Shown here piece by piece: positions 13,386 through 13,980 of a stretch of DNA of 13,980 nt. The notes beneath the pieces are model-generated. The model saw only the letters and a program-made list of their open reading frames with translations, was not told where the DNA came from and did no database searches. The DNA comes from JBFLVQ01 sp040758525. GTDB taxonomy: Bacteria > Acidobacteriota > Blastocatellia > Chloracidobacteriales > JADJPF01. Position 1 is the stretch's first letter. Each line of letters begins with the position of its first letter. A program made the translations under genes and the position numbers. The stretch covers positions 1 to 13,980 of the forward strand of contig JBFLVQ010000185.1 in NCBI GenBank assembly GCA_040758525.1, written 5' to 3'.

Positions 13386-13980
13386 ATGTTGAAAACAGCG
13401 ATTGCCACTATAACGTTAATCCTTGCCTTTGTTGTGACAGGAACTAGCGTAGAGACAGCACAAATGACCCGTCAACTTACTTCTGAAGTGCGGCCATTTG
13501 TAAAGACTGATGCACCCATAGTGGCACTCACACATGTAAATTTGATTGATGGTAGCGGTGGACCAGCTAAATCTAATCAAACGATTGTGATCATAGCAGG
13601 AAAGATTCACACATTAGGTGATAGTAGTAGTGTAAAACTGCCTGATAATGCCAAAGTGCTTGATCTCACTGGTTACAGTGTGATTCCTGGTATGGTGATG
13701 ATGCACGAGCATATGTTCTATCCTTCCAGCAATTCTCTCTTCGAGCAATCTGCGCTCTACACTCAGCACAGTTTCAGTTTCCCACGGCTCTATTTAGCTT
13801 GCGGTGTTACGACATTACGTACTGCCGGTAGCATGGAGCCTTACACCGATCTCAATATGAAGAGACTGATTGATGCAGGCAAGATGGTAGGACCAAAGAT
13901 GGATGTTACAGGGCCTTATTTACAAGGACCCGGCAATCCATTTATGCAGATGCATGAATTGACCAGTGCTGCAGAAGCAG
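13386..13980 (+). CDS. Exported amidohydrolase-family metal-dependent hydrolase (3' partial)
   Basis: The first 198 codons of a larger gene are present; it runs past the right edge. An N-terminal signal peptide is evident (M-L-K, hydrophobic core at about 4-18, likely cleavage near residue 25), so the enzyme acts outside the cytoplasm. It continues with the amidohydrolase composite beta-domain (V-N-L-I-D-G-S-G-G at 51-59; I-A-G-K-I at 70-74) and the metal-binding H-E-H at 107-109 after I-P-G. The usual Asp two residues before the first His is Met here. Family members cleave amide or ester bonds in small cyclic compounds or dipeptides; the substrate cannot be assigned from this part. GAGGA at 13375-13379 is 6 nt before ATG. 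It lies 22 nt after the MoxR-associated gene and may be in the same transcript. Confidence 0.9.
   Translation, partial: MLKTAIATITLILAFVVTGTSVETAQMTRQLTSEVRPFVKTDAPIVALTHVNLIDGSGGPAKSNQTIVIIAGKIHTLGDSSSVKLPDNAKVLDLTGYSVIPGMVMMHEHMFYPSSNSLFEQSALYTQHSFSFPRLYLACGVTTLRTAGSMEPYTDLNMKRLIDAGKMVGPKMDVTGPYLQGPGNPFMQMHELTSAAEA

Overview
The window is a densely coded, moderately AT-rich stretch of a Gram-negative bacterial chromosome. LpxA and FabZ imply a lipid A outer membrane. An exported CHAT protease-like protein with a PPC domain and TPRs, a fused homocysteine methyltransferase/methylenetetrahydrofolate reductase and a secreted amidohydrolase together recall Acidobacteriota (Blastocatellia-like genomes). 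That placement is an inference from gene content and remembered family distributions, not a search. No rRNA, tRNA, CRISPR array, transposase or phage gene was seen.

Layout. (1) 1-3296, plus: a large PPC-TPR-CHAT protein whose first bases, probably most of the signal peptide, lie left of the window. (2) 3523-4818, plus: fabZ and lpxA, a fatty-acid/lipid A pair 21 nt apart. (3) 4897-6945, plus: xseB, an FHA-domain membrane protein and a farnesyl diphosphate synthase gene (ispA), tightly spaced or overlapping. (4) 6940-8799, minus: the fused homocysteine methyltransferase/MTHFR, convergent with ispA; the two stop codons lie in one TCATGA palindrome. (5) 8800-9001: a 202-nt divergent intergenic region with a candidate promoter in each direction, each overlapped by its own inverted repeat. 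(6) 9002-10228, plus: a predicted beta-helical, bactofilin/FapA-like protein with a low-complexity tail. (7) 10240-10392, minus: a 50-residue membrane protein with a strong ribosome binding site. (8) 10474-13363, plus: a three-gene unit joined by ATGA overlaps, made of an unrecognised helical protein, a RavA-like MoxR AAA+ ATPase and a protein whose C-terminal third recalls the bpX domains of MoxR-vWA-beta-propeller systems. (9) 13386 to the right edge, plus: the N-terminal part of an exported amidohydrolase.

Regions 2-4 are mostly housekeeping metabolism: envelope lipid synthesis, isoprenoid precursors and one-carbon/methionine metabolism. The accessory interest lies in the CHAT protein, the FHA/PH-like membrane protein inserted between xseB and ispA, the beta-helical protein, and above all the MoxR module. 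The usual vWA partner of that module is not seen next to it, and its two flanking proteins are poorly described. It is the best candidate for an under-characterised system here.
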